Positions 1 through 11,360 of a DNA stretch of 64,000 nucleotides are shown here, one piece after another. A model generated the notes under the pieces. That model was given only the letters and a program-made list of their open reading frames with translations. It did not search any database and had not been told where the DNA came from. The DNA comes from Dendrobium chrysotoxum. Its lineage: Eukaryota; Streptophyta; Magnoliopsida; Asparagales; Orchidaceae. The DNA lies in NCBI GenBank assembly GCA_019925795.1, contig CM034304.1, positions 4,899,471-4,963,470 of the forward strand. Direction: 5' to 3'. The position numbers were made by a program, and so were the translations under genes. Positions within the stretch are counted from its first letter, which is position 1. Every line of letters starts with the position of its first letter.

Positions 1-1583
1 AGAAAATTTGAGCTTATTTACCAATTCATGCACCAACAGGCAGTTGTCAGAAATCATCCTCCCTAGGACGAAAGCAACTTGATGCTCTGAGATAAGAGTA
101 GGTAGTATATCTTTTAATCTATTCAGCATCATCCCTACAACCATTTTATAAATGGTTTAATATAAACTAATTGGTCTTTACTTGTTAAGATCAGAGGCAT
201 TTGGAACTTTAGGGATTAACACCACAAGAGTTTCCTTCCAATTATCAGGCATAACCCCCATGAAGAAGAAGCTTTCCACTGCATTCCACAAATCCACATT
301 TACAATGCTCCAAAAATGTTTAAAGAAGAATGCATTTACTCCTTCATTACCTGGTGATTGGTTATTGTTCATCTTCATCACAACTGAAAACAGATCCTTT
401 TTCACATACCCAACAGAAAGAAAATCTTTCTAAACGTCATTTAGCATAGCTTCATTAGAAAAAGCTGGCCAATTAGACACATAACAGTGTCTGATTCTCA
501 ACTTTTTAGTCAAGAAATTTTCAAACAAAGAATGTATTTCTTCCTGATCAGTAGTAATGTGACCTTCTAAATAAATAACATGGGTTATCCTATTGCCATT
601 CCTCCTTGCTATAGCAAATGCATGGAAGAATCACGAATTATGATCTCTCTCCTCCAACCAATGGGTTTTGGAACGCAATTTCTACCACGTTGCTAGTCTA
701 TCAAGAGTAATATTGAGTTCATTAATCTTTCTTCTCAGCTCAAGCAAATTCACCAAATCTAGGCCACCCAAGCTCTCTTCTTCCTGTAGAGAATTGATAT
801 CTTTTTGCAATTCTTCCTTTATCAAGTTTAACACTTTTAGCTTCTTCTTACTCCAAAAAAATAGGCCTTTGAGAGACCTATTTAACTTCCTGTGAAGGAT
901 ATCTGCCGCATTTCAAAAATCATTCTTCCTCTAAGCATTAACCACCACTCCCTTTGAAGCTTCATAAGAACACCAAAAATTCTCAAATTTCATAGATTTT
1001 TGGTTGAAAATATTCGAATTTAAGAGATTAGGAAGGACAGGACAGTGATCAGAAGCAACTCTAGGCAAATGCTTAATAACAACAAATGGAATGTTGCATA
1101 AAGCTTTTGAGTTAAGACAAATTCTATCAAGTCTTTTCCAAATCCTTCCTAAACCCTCCTTGTTGTTGAACCATGACCAACAATACCAATATAATGATAG
1201 TTTTTTTTTACAAGAATCTCCTTCACCTCATGAGGACCTTGAGAGAACATGAACCTCTTTCCTCCCATTTTCTCCCCTTTGGAAAGAATACAGTTAAAGT
1301 CCCCTCCAATGATATATGGAATATCATTTGATGTATAAGATTCTATTGACTCCCATAACTTTCTCCTTTCATACTTGTCTTTACTACCATACACAAAGAA
1401 CACATTCCATAAGATACCATTTGGAGTTTTTAAACAACCAATAATACATTGGGAAGAAGAGTGTAATATTGTTAAAGATGAAATATTACTTCTTCATATC
1501 ATAATAAAGCCACCAGCCGTACCTCTTTCATTAACATGAAAGAAATCCCAATCATTCCCAATCATTCCCAATAATTCCCAATA
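1..1583 (-). pseudogene. LINE-1 ORF2 remnant: endonuclease and N-terminal reverse transcriptase
   Basis: Reading leftward, 1583-1000 is an APE-type endonuclease: DWDFF near the top, then YIIGGDFNCIL around 1300, and SDHCPVL around 1060. The first 40 or so endonuclease residues, including the expected WNCRG motif, are missing. A linker follows with the usual LFFWSKKKLK and EERDHNS motifs (1000-640). The RT starts with GNEGVNAFFFKHFW and WKETLVVLIPKVP (405-178), then RPISLY and the VAFVLGR block up to base 1. Stops and small frameshifts break the frame. LINE-2 ORF2 matches motif for motif, but the two are clearly different copies. It would have nicked target DNA and reverse-transcribed the element's RNA; it is non-functional. 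Confidence 0.88.
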
Positions 1584-1590
1584 ATTACAA
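1544..1590. repeat. 10-bp microrepeat in LINE-1
   Basis: About four copies of a 10-bp unit, ATCATTCCCA/ATAATTCCCA, lie head to tail. The original LINE has a single copy here, because LINE-2 reads through the same site (GMDWDFF) once. It looks like replication slippage after insertion. Confidence 0.75.
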
Positions 1591-2589
1591 CCTCCCTTTT
1601 TCCCTCTAGGGCTCTCTTTGATAGGGCCAAATGACTTGTCAGCTTTTTTCATTTTCTTCTTAAGATTATTAGAATGAGATAAGAACGATGTCTTCTCAAC
1701 ACTTTTAGATTTGCTAGAGACACCTTTAGCAGCATAAGAGGAATGACTAAGCATCTTACCCATGCAGTTTTCATCACCAATCATTAGAAACACATCTAAA
1801 GTCGCCTTGCCAATAACAACACCATCAGCAACTGCTACAATGTCTTCATCTTCAGGGATAGTTTCACCATCTTCTTTAGGATAGATACTTCTTGCCACTT
1901 CATTTGTATGAACATCATCATAGTAATTACCTCTGTTAACAGATCCACTAGCATCTTGACCAGCAACTTTTATAGTCATTACAACAAGATTCAAATTAAC
2001 TTCTCCCACTGTATCATACGAGACATCTTTAGCATTATTTTCCTTAGGAACTGTATGCTTCAAATCATCATTAGCCACAAAAGCACCATTTAATATGTCA
2101 TGAGCCAGACTTTTACATGTTGGCTTAAGAACCTCAACAACATCTTTGATATCGTTAACCTGAACAAGCTTATAGATACTTCTTTTAGCTCTACCAGTAG
2201 CATTGGGATTAGTAGCAACCTTTGATTTTAAACCATTATATGGCTTTTTCCTTACGTAACTCATATTTATCCATGAGCCATATTCATCAGAATCCTTTGC
2301 ATTAGAATTATCTATCACCACACCTTATTTTGTCAAATCAACCTCCTTAACAAAATTGAGAACATCCCAATGAGTTTTGCTTGGAATATTTTCATTTACC
2401 TCCTTAGGAATAGGTGAAATAATTTTATCAGAAATTGTATTCTTATCACATTTCCCCTGATCATGACAAATTTTGCCACATTTTTAACTAAAAGAAGTAA
2501 TTTTTCATATTGGATTTTCTAAAAAAACCTCCCTGAACTTCCTTCTACCCAAATTCCTTGCGGTAACTTCTTATTCAACTTCATTTGGA
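1584..2589 (-). pseudogene. LINE-1 ORF1, C-terminal half with degenerate zinc knuckle
   Basis: This continues ORF1 of the split LINE after Cop-A. Just inside the break is the segment equivalent to LINE-2's WVEGMAGRFF. A knuckle remnant lies at about 2445-2485, reading K-C-G-K-I-C-H-D-Q-G-K-C: the first Cys of CX2CX4HX4C is lost and the Gly before His is Cys. Next comes the hydrophilic tail (2321-1584), starting near YGSWINMSYVRKK, which parallels YGPWIHVNYKRN of LINE-2. The tail runs directly into endonuclease sequence without a clean ORF1 stop and ORF2 start, so a deletion has fused the two. ORF1 proteins of plant LINEs bind the element RNA. Confidence 0.8.
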
Positions 2590-2594
2590 CACAC

Positions 2595-4306
2595 TAAAAG
2601 TGTGAATAGGTTGTTAGACCTATTAATTATGTCCTTAGGCTAACAAAGAGAGGGGGTGAATTGGTACTTTTAAAAACTCTTGGAAGTTTTGAAAACCTTT
2701 TATATTAAATCTCAAACTATCGTACAGTATAATCCAATTCGTACAGTACGATCCAATGTGAAAATAAGTACTTTGTCAACCACAAAAAAATATAGTACGA
2801 TGCAGAAAATAAAATTTGTAGAAAATAAAATAAGAAAAAAAAACATCAGAATTTATAGTAGTTCGGTCAAACACGACCTACATCCACTCTCTAGAGACTC
2901 CTTCTCTAGGTATTGCACTATACTCAAGTGACACTCTTTTTGCCCCACAGCAAGGCGGAGAAGCCTTTACAAACTCTCTTCCACCATCCCGGTGCGGTAG
3001 AGAACCGTCATCTTTTTTCACCCTCCTGGTGAAGGCAGAGAACCCCACATCCTTTCTCACCCTCCTGGTGATGGCAGAGCACCACTCCTCCTTTCTCACC
3101 CTCCTTGGTGATGGAAGAGCACCGATCCTCCTTTGACAATTCTCTTCAAAAATCTTTCAAGGAAGATTAGGAAGAACTTCAAAGAACTTGAAAGAGATCC
3201 TCGCTTGTTGGATAACCTTGTGAATCCCCTCACAATTTCCTTACATAAGATCTCTCACTCTTCACTCTTAGTAAACTCTCCCAAACACACTCCTTAAGCC
3301 TACTCAAGGAAAATTCATGGAAGACACTTTTACAGTTAGTTTTTAGGACCCTTATATACATAGAAGAAGAAAAACCATCCAAAAACTAAACATTTTAAGT
3401 TTTAAGCAATCCAATCATCCCGTACGAACTCATATCATCTCGTACAAAAATTTTAAATATGAAATGTTTGTCTGGTACGCTTATGTACGAACCTATAGGA
3501 CCCAGATTTTGTACTTTAAAAAATGGTGTAGGAAATAATTTCATACTGTTTGAACAGTTCAAAAAATTGAACGGTTCGTCCCGTACAATGCAGTACGAAC
3601 CTAGAATAGAGCCGTTTGTACCTCATAACGTTCTGTACGAAGTCCATTTCATATTACACGAATAGTTCAGAAAATTGAACGGTTCGTCCCGTATGATCCA
3701 GTACAAACCTAGAACAATGCCGTTCGTACCTCACAACCTTCTGTACAAAGTCAATTTTATACTGTACAAATAGTTCAAAAAATTAAACGGTTCATCCCGT
3801 TTGATCTAGTATGAACCTAGAATAGAGCCATTCGTACCTCACAACCTTCTGTACGAAGTTAATTTTGTATTGTACGAACATTACTTAGAAATATTTTCAA
3901 CCAGGTAGGTTCATTTTAGAGGACAAATAACAGAGATCATCCCATACAAAAATACATCGTACTATACGATTAGCTTTAAAAAAAAATTTCCTCACTCCCA
4001 CAGTGTGTGTATGTGCATACAGTTATCCAACTTTTATTCACACTTTTTCAGACTCAAGAAAAGTAAAAAATTATACACTTCACTTATAATAAAATCTAAC
4101 AAATAAACTTGAAGTCTTCAACAAACTGGAGTGTGAATTTCCTGAAAGATATTTAGTACACATAAAATAAAAATTGCAATATTTTTAGGAGAAAAAATAG
4201 ACAAACAATAAGCTTTTGTAATCATCAAAATAACCCATATTAAAAACTCACTTCAAACATATTTGCACAATTCTTAATAATCTCCAAATTTGCACCATTC
4301 TCAACA
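2595..4306 (-). repeat. Cop-A 3' LTR
   Basis: A 1712-bp LTR matching 11361-13076 along its length. It contains a block of GTACGA-rich direct repeats at 3560-3890: the phrase ACGGTTCGTCCCGT recurs at about 3571, 3679 and 3787, a 108-bp period. A second array at about 2985-3130 has the phrase GGCAGAGAACC recurring every 36-45 bp. A minus-strand TATA motif lies between them. Confidence 0.92.
3352..3358 (-). promoter_or_regulatory. Candidate TATA box, Cop-A 3' LTR
   Basis: TATATAA on the minus strand, followed by GGGTCC. The same motif sits at the matching place in the 5' LTR and in both Cop-B LTRs (TATATAAGGATC). Conservation in four LTRs suggests the core promoter and marks the approximate U3/R boundary. 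Confidence 0.6.
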
Positions 4307-4320
4307 ATCTCCCCCTTTTT
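4307..4320 (-). promoter_or_regulatory. Polypurine tract of Cop-A
   Basis: The minus strand reads AAAAAGGGGGAGAT immediately before the LTR start TGTTGAG. This is the usual SIRE-type plus-strand primer. It is preceded by CCATCATCAAAA, one arm of the inverted repeat described in the findings. Confidence 0.85.
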
Positions 4321-5660
4321 GATGATGGAAAAATAATTATTATTTGAGTTAACAAGTAAACACAATTTTTCTTCTAAGCTCCCCATAAACATAAGCTCCC
4401 CCTAAATAAATAATCTATTTCAAACAAGGGATACTAATCCTTAGAAAAATATCAACAAACACAAGACAAACATGCAACATGAAACATACATCAAACAAAA
4501 AATAAGAGCAATCCCAACAGCAACTACCAATTACACATAATCAAACTATACAAATGAATACACATGAAAAACTATGCCAATGCTGTTAAACATAATCAAA
4601 CAATGCAAATGAACTCCCCCTTTTGAAAACAATAAAAAGGGAAACATTCGAAGTAGTTGATGATTAAAAGAATGTTAGATGAAAGATAACTACAATATTA
4701 ATCTCATATGCAACAAATAATAACTCAAAATGCTTTATATTACATAATAACAAGGATAAGAAAAGTTAATCTATGACAGTAATATAATAGACATATTATA
4801 TAGCCATAATTATTGCAAGAATTACAAAATAAAATTACTACTTTTCTAATTCAATAGTGACAATCATTGATTAGTGTTATTGAAAAAAAAATGTTAAAGG
4901 AAAGAACGATTGGTGATATTGCTCATCTTTTCAACTTAAATGGTACACTTTGTAACTTGGCAACATTGCGCATCTTGTCAATTTTGGGAAAATTTGTACC
5001 TTTTTATAATTTGGTGACATAGCGCATCTTTTGTATCTGTGGCACACTTTGTGCATCTTTTCATTTTTAGGCTCAGTTTGTGCCTACAAAGAAAAAGTCT
5101 TTCCAAAAACACAATCTCTCAAACACAAAAAAATAATAATGAACACTTTAAGATAGAAACTAGAGCAATATTCTGACATCAAATATGCATCAATTTAAGC
5201 TAAGTAATACATGTCTAAAAATAAAAAAAAGAAAGATCTTCCAATCTATACCAAGTCACAGTGTAATTTAAATATTTTGAGAAACTAGATTATGCACAGA
5301 AATTACTATTGTAGACTAAATTCAGTCAATATTTTATAAATTTAATCAACTACGTTCGAGTGTTAAAGATCAAAATATTTCCAATCACAGCCACAATCAT
5401 ATAACAATATGCATAAAAACAGAACATTTTTTATTCCATATGATACCAAACATATGATATAGCATGCTTTTACATTCCAATCAATCCCCACAAAAAAAAT
5501 AATAAAGCTTGCTATCACAACCATCATTCACACAAAATAAAGATAAATATATTCAACAATAATAACAAGAACCACAACAATCAAATCCTAATAAAACAAC
5601 AAAGATAACCAAAGACTAAGCCCAACAAATAGAAGGACATCACTAATAGTCCAAAGGACC
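4321..5660 (-). other. Cop-A 3' non-coding region
   Basis: AT-rich sequence between the extra ORF and the polypurine tract, with no coding frame. At 4930-5065 it holds three or four copies of a roughly 30-40 bp motif of the form TGGCACACTTTGTGCATCTTTT / GCGCATCTTTT. The same motif, in matching orientation to the element, is present in Cop-B at 42610-42790 and again near 59.8 kb. Confidence 0.65.
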
Positions 5661-6733
5661 CTAATCTGGAGGTGGTGATGGAGCAGCGAACATAGCAAAA
5701 TAGTTATTCATGGTCACAATGTTAGTGTTCACTAACTCAAACTGATCTCGAATCCACCCCCTATCTTCATTATATCTATCATCCTGCATCTTTAGATGCT
5801 CCTCTATATTATCAAACCTTTGATCAAGTCGATCAAAACACTGGACCATATCCTGTTAAAATATTTGATCAGGTCCAAGTGTTGGTGTAGGTGTAGGTAC
5901 AGGAGCTCCCCCTTCTTCCTCAGAATCTTCTTCCCCTGAATCTTAGTGAAATAATGATCGAAAGGAGGCATTGGTGAAGAAGATAGGAAATTCAGTGGGA
6001 GGTTCAGGATGAATGAGATTGTATTTCTTCTCAAGAACGTAGGTGATCAAATGACCTAATGACACATTTTTCTTCCTCTTACTGCTAGTATACCTAATAT
6101 CAGAAAGGTTAAGAATGTAATCCATAATGAGTAGGGCTTCATCAAATGGTTTTTTAGTCAAAATGAGATATATTACAGTAGGGGTCATATTGACTTGATC
6201 ACCAGCTTTAGGAATGATTGAAGATCTCAAGAAATTCTGTATGATCCGAGCATTTTGATTTAGGGTGTATACTCGAGGTAAATGAGTGACTTGGCAAACT
6301 CCTCTCAGAGTTTGGTTCACTTCACTCCAGTCATAATAATTCTAGAAGATAAGGTATGTGCCCTAACCCCTTGGGTTCTATGATGCAGAAAAGTTCCTAA
6401 GTCTTCTTTTGATATTTGGACTCTTTGTTTCAAGACATAAGAACTAATTCTCGAATGATCCTCACTAAATCTCATATTGGCTAGAAAGATCTGAAAAGTT
6501 TCCTTATTATAGGCATGGATCAGAGTCAAAATGAAAGACAAATGGGATACAATAAAAATGTGCATGATAGAGAAATTTAGATCAGATTGAATTAGGGCCC
6601 AAGAAGCTATAATCTTTGATGCATAATACCTATTAAATGCTTCTTCATTTTCCCTAGATAGGAAAACATTAACTCTCTCAGCTCTAGATGAGGAAGCCAT
6701 AGACCCTCATGCACGCTTACTACTGCTAGCCAT
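5661..6733 (-). pseudogene. Cop-A extra ORF (ORF3), similar to plant Transposase_32-type proteins
   Basis: The first ATG is at 6733 (MASSSKRA), followed by a stop and a second Met (MASSSRAER). Recognisable blocks: FLSRENEEAFNRYYASK, then IFLANMRFSEDHSRISSYVL (about residues 95-115), then ARIIQNFLRSSIIPKAGDQV, LGHLITYVLEKKYNLIHP, an acidic/Pro-Thr linker, and a C-terminal stretch MVQCFDRLDQRFDNIEEHL that looks like a short coiled coil. One frameshift near 6320 and two later stops break it. The order of blocks recalls the Pfam 'putative plant transposon protein' domain rather than a viral envelope: I see no signal peptide, Cys pattern or membrane anchor. Its role in the element is unknown. Cop-B and Cop-C carry the same ORF in the same place. 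Confidence 0.7.
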
Positions 6734-7489
6734 TCTTTACAGTTGAAGGTTCGTAGGTTTGAAAGAAAATGTGAAGTGAAATGAATGAAAATGACCCTTC
6801 TTTATAAAGAAAAATGAGCAATCGTACTATACGAAAAGATTTCATATGGGACAAAAAAAAATTTTGTACGGGACAAAATTAATTTCGTACGTATAAACGG
6901 AAACGGTTGAAAATGAAACAGCTTTCGTAAACTGCCCTTCCTGAGGCATCCTTTCGTATAGGCTTTTTGACTTCCTGATCATATAGACGATTACATGTTT
7001 GTCCCGGATGGTCAAAAAATTAAAGATCGTTCAGGCCACAGTTAGGTTCATCCTTATCCGAATCGACACATGGATCATACAGATGAATGATGTGTTCGTA
7101 TATACAATCATCAATAATAACTGACACTAATCGTAAACACATCCCCATTCATACAGACGAACCTGTACATATCATACAGTATGATAACATCATCGTACAG
7201 TACGAATAGATATGAAAACACAGAATTGTCACTTCAACTCAACAAATTTTCATGCTTGGCTACAGTATTTGTATTGTATGAAATAATTTCGTATAGTATG
7301 AAAATAGCAGAAACCCAAACTATAAGGAAGGACTCAAAAACTTTTCAAAGTAAAATATTTTTCTTTTTTTTACATAAAATACAAATAATTAAAGATAATG
7401 CAACTTGTACAATCAAAATACATAATAAAATAAAAACTTAGAACCTATACTACACACACTTGACATAACCAAACCTACAATTACATACA
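6734..7489 (-). other. Cop-A spacer between RNase H and ORF3, rich in CGTAC-type palindromes
   Basis: There is no coding frame. Many short motifs such as TCGTACAGTACGA, CGTACAGTACGA and GTACGGGACAAA occur, especially at 6820-6900 and 7080-7300. The matching Cop-B segment is 36925-37770. It may contain the leader or promoter for ORF3, but nothing in the sequence proves that. Confidence 0.55.
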
Positions 7490-8540
7490 AAACAAATTTG
7501 CAGAGTTTCCAATCATGCATTAAGATCATCACACCTAGCCTTATCCTTAACATGCTAATAGTATCAAAAGCTAGTATTTTTGTGAAAATGTCTGCAAGTT
7601 GATCTTTAGTAGTGACATGATCTAATTCAATTATGCCTCTCACTACATGATCTCTTATAAAATGATGCCTTACATCAATATGCTTGGTTCTAGAGTGTTG
7701 AATAGGATTCCTTGAGATGCATATGACACTAGTGTTATCACAAAAAATTAAAATTATGCCAATTAAAAGACCTAAGTCAACCAATTATTATTTCAACCAA
7801 AGCACCTGTGCCACACAACAACCTAAGTCAATATATTCTGCTTCAGCTGTAGAAAGTGCTACTGAATTTTGTTTCCTACTGGACCAAGATACTAAAGAAT
7901 TTCCAATGAATTGACAAGTTCAAGATGTACTTTTCCTATCAACCGTTCAGCCTATAAAATCTGAATCTGAATATCTAATTATTTCAAATGAAGAGCTATG
8001 CTTAAGATACCAAATCCCTATGTTTTGAGTTCTTAATAGATATATCAATATTCTTCTCACTGCCGTCAAATGTGATTCCTTTGGATCAAATTTAAATCTA
8101 GCACATAAGCAAACACTAAATATAATGTCTGGTCTGCTAGCTGTCAAGTAAAGTAATGATCCAATTATTCCTATAAACTTTTTTTAATCAACAGATTTTC
8201 CCTTAGGGTCCTTATCTAACTATATTGAGGAACTCATGGGTGTAGTAACTGGTTTAGCATTATCCATTTCATACTTTTTAAGAATATCTTTAACATACTT
8301 AGACTGACTAAGAAAAGCTCCTTCCTCATTTTGTTTTATGCTAAAACTAAGAAAATAACTCAAGTCACCCATCAAACTCATCTCAAATTCACTACTCATT
8401 ATTTTTGAAAATTCATCACATAGATTTTTATTAGTTGATCCAAAAATGATATCATCCACATATATTTATACAATGAGTATTTCATTCTCTATTCTTTTCA
8501 AAAAGACAGTGGTGTCCACATTTCCTTTAACAAATGATCC
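7490..8540 (-). pseudogene. Cop-A reverse transcriptase C-terminus and RNase H
   Basis: Entry is at the YVDDIIFGST motif (just above 8459), the catalytic YVDD of copia RT, followed by GDLSYFLSFSIKQ, KPVTTPMSS and RPDIIFSVCLCARF. The RNase H part has CDNTSVICISRNPIQHSRTK and a TKDQLADIFTK block near 7590. The RT palm upstream of YVDD, including the first catalytic Asp motif that Cop-B shows as LYQRDVKSAFLNG, is absent: sequence equivalent to WTKWVFKNK jumps straight to the segment before YVDD. Several stops also occur. It is a deletion derivative with no possible RT activity. Confidence 0.85.
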
Positions 8541-9853
8541 TCTTAGTCCCAACTACACTTTGATCCTTTGGCCTTTCAAATAACTCCCAAACATCATTTC
8601 TTATAAATTAATTCAATTCTTCTTGCATGGCCAAAATCCAAAATTCATCCAAAAGTACATGATTTATATTAGTGGGTTCAATCATTAAAATAAAAGCTAA
8701 ATGATTGATTTCTTTCCTCAAACCATGCCTTGTCCCAACACCTTCACTTGGGTCTCCTAAAATCAACTCTTTAGGATGACTCTTGTGATAATTTCATTCT
8801 CTAGGCAATTTATTTTCTTCTTGATTTTCATCCCTTTCTTCTACTTTTATATTTTCAAGTCCTTGGGTTATTTCATCAACTTCTTCTTTATCCAACCTAG
8901 ACCCTCCAGTATTATCAGATTCATCAAAAATAATATGAGTGGTCTCCTCAACTACCAATGTCCTTCTACTAAAAACTCTATAGGATTTTCCAACACTTGA
9001 ATATCCTAGAAAAATTTCTTCATCAGATTTAGGATCAAATTTTTTCTATGAGAGTTTTTCCATTATTGTGTATGAACACTTTACATCCAAAAATATGTAG
9101 GTTTGAGAGGTTGGGAATTCTACCTTTAAGAAGTTCATAGGGCGTCTTATTTAATTTTAATCTAATGTACACCCTATTCAATACATAGCACGTTGTACTA
9201 ACTGCTTCAGCCCAAAAATATTTTGGAAGTGAATATTCTGCCAATATAGCTCTAGCAGTTTCAATTAATATCCTGTTCTTTCTCTTAACTACTTTATTCT
9301 ATTGAGGTGCCCTAGAAGTTGAGAAATTATGATATATCCTATGAGATTTGTAAAAATGATCAATTAATTCATTTTCAAATTTTCCCACATAATCACTTTG
9401 GATATTTACAATTTCAAAATCTAGTTTTCTCTGAATCCAAGTGGCAAAATCTCTAAACTCCTCAAATGATTCACTCTTATGATTTAAAAATCTAATCCAG
9501 GTGAATCTTGAATAATCATCCATAATTACATACCCAAATCTTTTTCCTCCTAAACTTAAGGTACTAACGGGTCCAAAGAGATCCATGTGAAAAATTTCTA
9601 AGGGCTTGCTAGTTATAATTTTCTTAATTGAATTGAAAGAGGATTTAACTTATTTTCCTAGTTGACATGCATCACATAAGTGATCTTTTGTAAAGTCTAA
9701 TTTGGGTATACCTCTAACTAACTCTTTTTGGGTGATTTTCTTAAGATTTCTCATGCTAGAATGACAAAGTCTTCTATGCCATAACCATGACTCATTAGAT
9801 ACAGTTTTCAAATAAAAAGTAGTAGAAGATTTTATAAAATTTAAATCTAGCAT
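8541..9853 (-). pseudogene. Cop-A integrase and linker to RT
   Basis: The integrase zinc domain is at 9853-9650: WLWHRRLCH and LCDACQLGK supply the His and Cys ligands. The core follows with MDLFGP (first Asp), IQSDYVGKFEN (second Asp; Cop-B has SDHRGEF) and, after a stop, KRKNR where the third acidic residue Glu is expected but looks replaced by Lys. YFWAEAVSTTCYVLNRV and HIFGCKVFIHNN continue the copia integrase C-terminus (9244-9035). Below 9035 a decayed linker has HPKELILGDPS and FERPKDQSVV. In-frame stops are present. It once inserted element DNA; it is now dead. Confidence 0.85.
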
Positions 9854-10654
9854 TTACATATTATTTACTCTATCACCATATAACATAACAGTTCCATTTT
9901 GACTAATGATACAGCTAGTAGGCAAAAATTTTATATGATAACCTTTATCGTACAGTTGACTTATACTCAACAAATTGTTTCTTAACCCTTCTACTAACAA
10001 AACATTTTCAATCATAAAGTTTTTTGAATTTCCAATCATACCTGTACTTACCACTTTGTTGGTGGTATTATCTCCAAGTCTAACCTTGCCCCCATTCCTA
10101 GCTTCCATTGATATGAATTGATTTGCATCTCTAGTCATATGCTTTGAGCAGCCACTGTCCAGGTACCAAATGATCTCATGAGGTCTTGTGTGAGAGCGTT
10201 CCTCCTCTTGATCCAAATTATCAAGATTGTCAGCCATCAACCACAAATTTTTGACTTCTTCTTCAGGTGCTGTTTCTGAGAAATTTGAAGCTGAGTCCAC
10301 CCAAAATGCTCGTTGAAGTCTCTTCTTGCCCCTTCTATCCTTTGGTTTCTCCTCAGCTTTCTCCTTGCTAGGATTAGATATAAGATTAGGGCAATCAGTC
10401 TTGATGTGTCTAGGCTTCCTGCATTTATAGCAAATTATTTCATAAGGAGCCTTAGAATTTTTATAGAACTTACCATTATTCCATTGTTGACTTCTCTTTT
10501 GCTTCTTCCTTAGGAAACTTCTAAATTTCCTTGTTATAAAGGCAATGTCTTCCTCATCCTCAGGTAGTGACTGATCATTGTCTGAATCATCCACCTTTAA
10601 ATCTTTGTTCTTCTCCTTCCGCTTGTCACCTGCATCAATCTTTCTTTGAGTCAC
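9854..10654 (-). pseudogene. Cop-A gag C-terminus fused to aspartic protease
   Basis: A 266-codon open stretch. It has a basic, Ser-rich segment, then the knuckle CYKCRKPRHIKTDC at about residues 75-88 (CX2CX4HX4C, with the usual Gly before His replaced by Arg). The protease follows at about residue 160: IIWYLDSGCSKHMTRDANQF, with DSG as the catalytic triad. In Cop-B and Cop-E roughly 650 bp encoding a coiled coil lies between these two domains; here it is deleted cleanly enough to keep the frame. The frame continues after one stop into the integrase. Confidence 0.88.
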
Positions 10655-11301
10655 AGATTGCTCTTAAGCAATTAGTGATCAAAGAAGATTGTCGATAGAA
10701 TAGACATTTAATTTTTTTGATTCACTTATGGCAATTATCTTTGCATCATAAATAGTAAGTAAGTAATGAAGTATTTTATTTACTTTTTTTGTATTCAATA
10801 ATTCCCTACGTAAGGCATGCAATGAAGTGGTTATATGTATAAATCGTGTATACATGTCTGAGATTAATTCATTCAGTTTCATGCGAAAAAGTTCATAATC
10901 ATACAAAAGAATATTCAATCTAGTTTGCTTCACTTCGTTTGTACCTTCATACGTAATACAAAGTCTATCCCATATTTTCTTTCCAGATTTACAAGTAGAA
11001 ACAAGCATATAGTCTTCAGATTTAAGAGCATAGAAAAAGCTATTCAAACATTTTGTATTTAGTTATGCTAATTCCCTTTCTTCTAAAGTCCAATCAGCAA
11101 ATGGTGTTTCAACTATAATGCCATCATAAGTCTAGTAGGTGCAATATAACCATCCTGAACTAACATCCACATACAATAGTCAAGAGATTGCAGAAAAGTA
11201 GACATGCGAGTTTTCCAGATATCAAATAGAATGTTGTCAAACAAAGTTGGCCTAGTGATCGAGAAACCTTCTAAAGTGTTCCAATTTCCAAAATTAGCCA
11301 T
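10655..11301 (-). pseudogene. Cop-A gag, capsid-like N-terminal part
   Basis: The start is MANFGNWNTLEGFS at 11301, about 45 bp downstream of the primer site; the same MA-F start motif opens gag in Cop-B, Cop-D and Cop-E. FDIWKTRMSTFLQ and the copia gag (UBN2-type) block KSGKKIWDRLCITYEGTNEV are clear, then ITTSLHALRRELLN. Two stops interrupt it. Gag would form the virus-like particle in the cytoplasm. Confidence 0.87.
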
Positions 11302-11346
11302 GATCAAATTTTCAAAAAGTAATTTAAACAATAATTTTCAAAATAG

Positions 11347-11358
11347 GCTCTGATACCA
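11347..11358 (-). promoter_or_regulatory. Primer-binding site, initiator Met tRNA type (Cop-A)
   Basis: The minus strand reads TGGTATCAGAGC, complementary to the 3' end of plant initiator Met tRNA, two bases inside the 5' LTR end. It is the normal first-strand primer site of copia elements. Confidence 0.93.
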
Positions 11359-11360
11359 CT

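Larger units (their letters stand above)
1..2594 (-). mobile_element. LINE-1, 3' portion (L1-type non-LTR retrotransposon, cut by the window edge)
   Basis: This is the downstream part of a minus-strand plant LINE holding the end of ORF1, the endonuclease and the start of the reverse transcriptase; the rest of the RT lies beyond base 1. It breaks at 2590-2594 (CACAC), where Cop-A begins, and resumes at 13077 after the same five bases. At the break, the LINE reading on the high side (motif REFARVCV) continues on the low side with the segment that precedes the zinc knuckle. LINE-2 has the same order without interruption, which supports one split element. Confidence is high for the LINE class and for the split. 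Confidence 0.9.

Noticed and set aside
5661..6733. Reading ORF3 as a retroviral-type envelope gene
   Set aside because: No signal peptide, cysteine pattern or membrane anchor is visible in the three copies, and the blocks fit a different plant family better.
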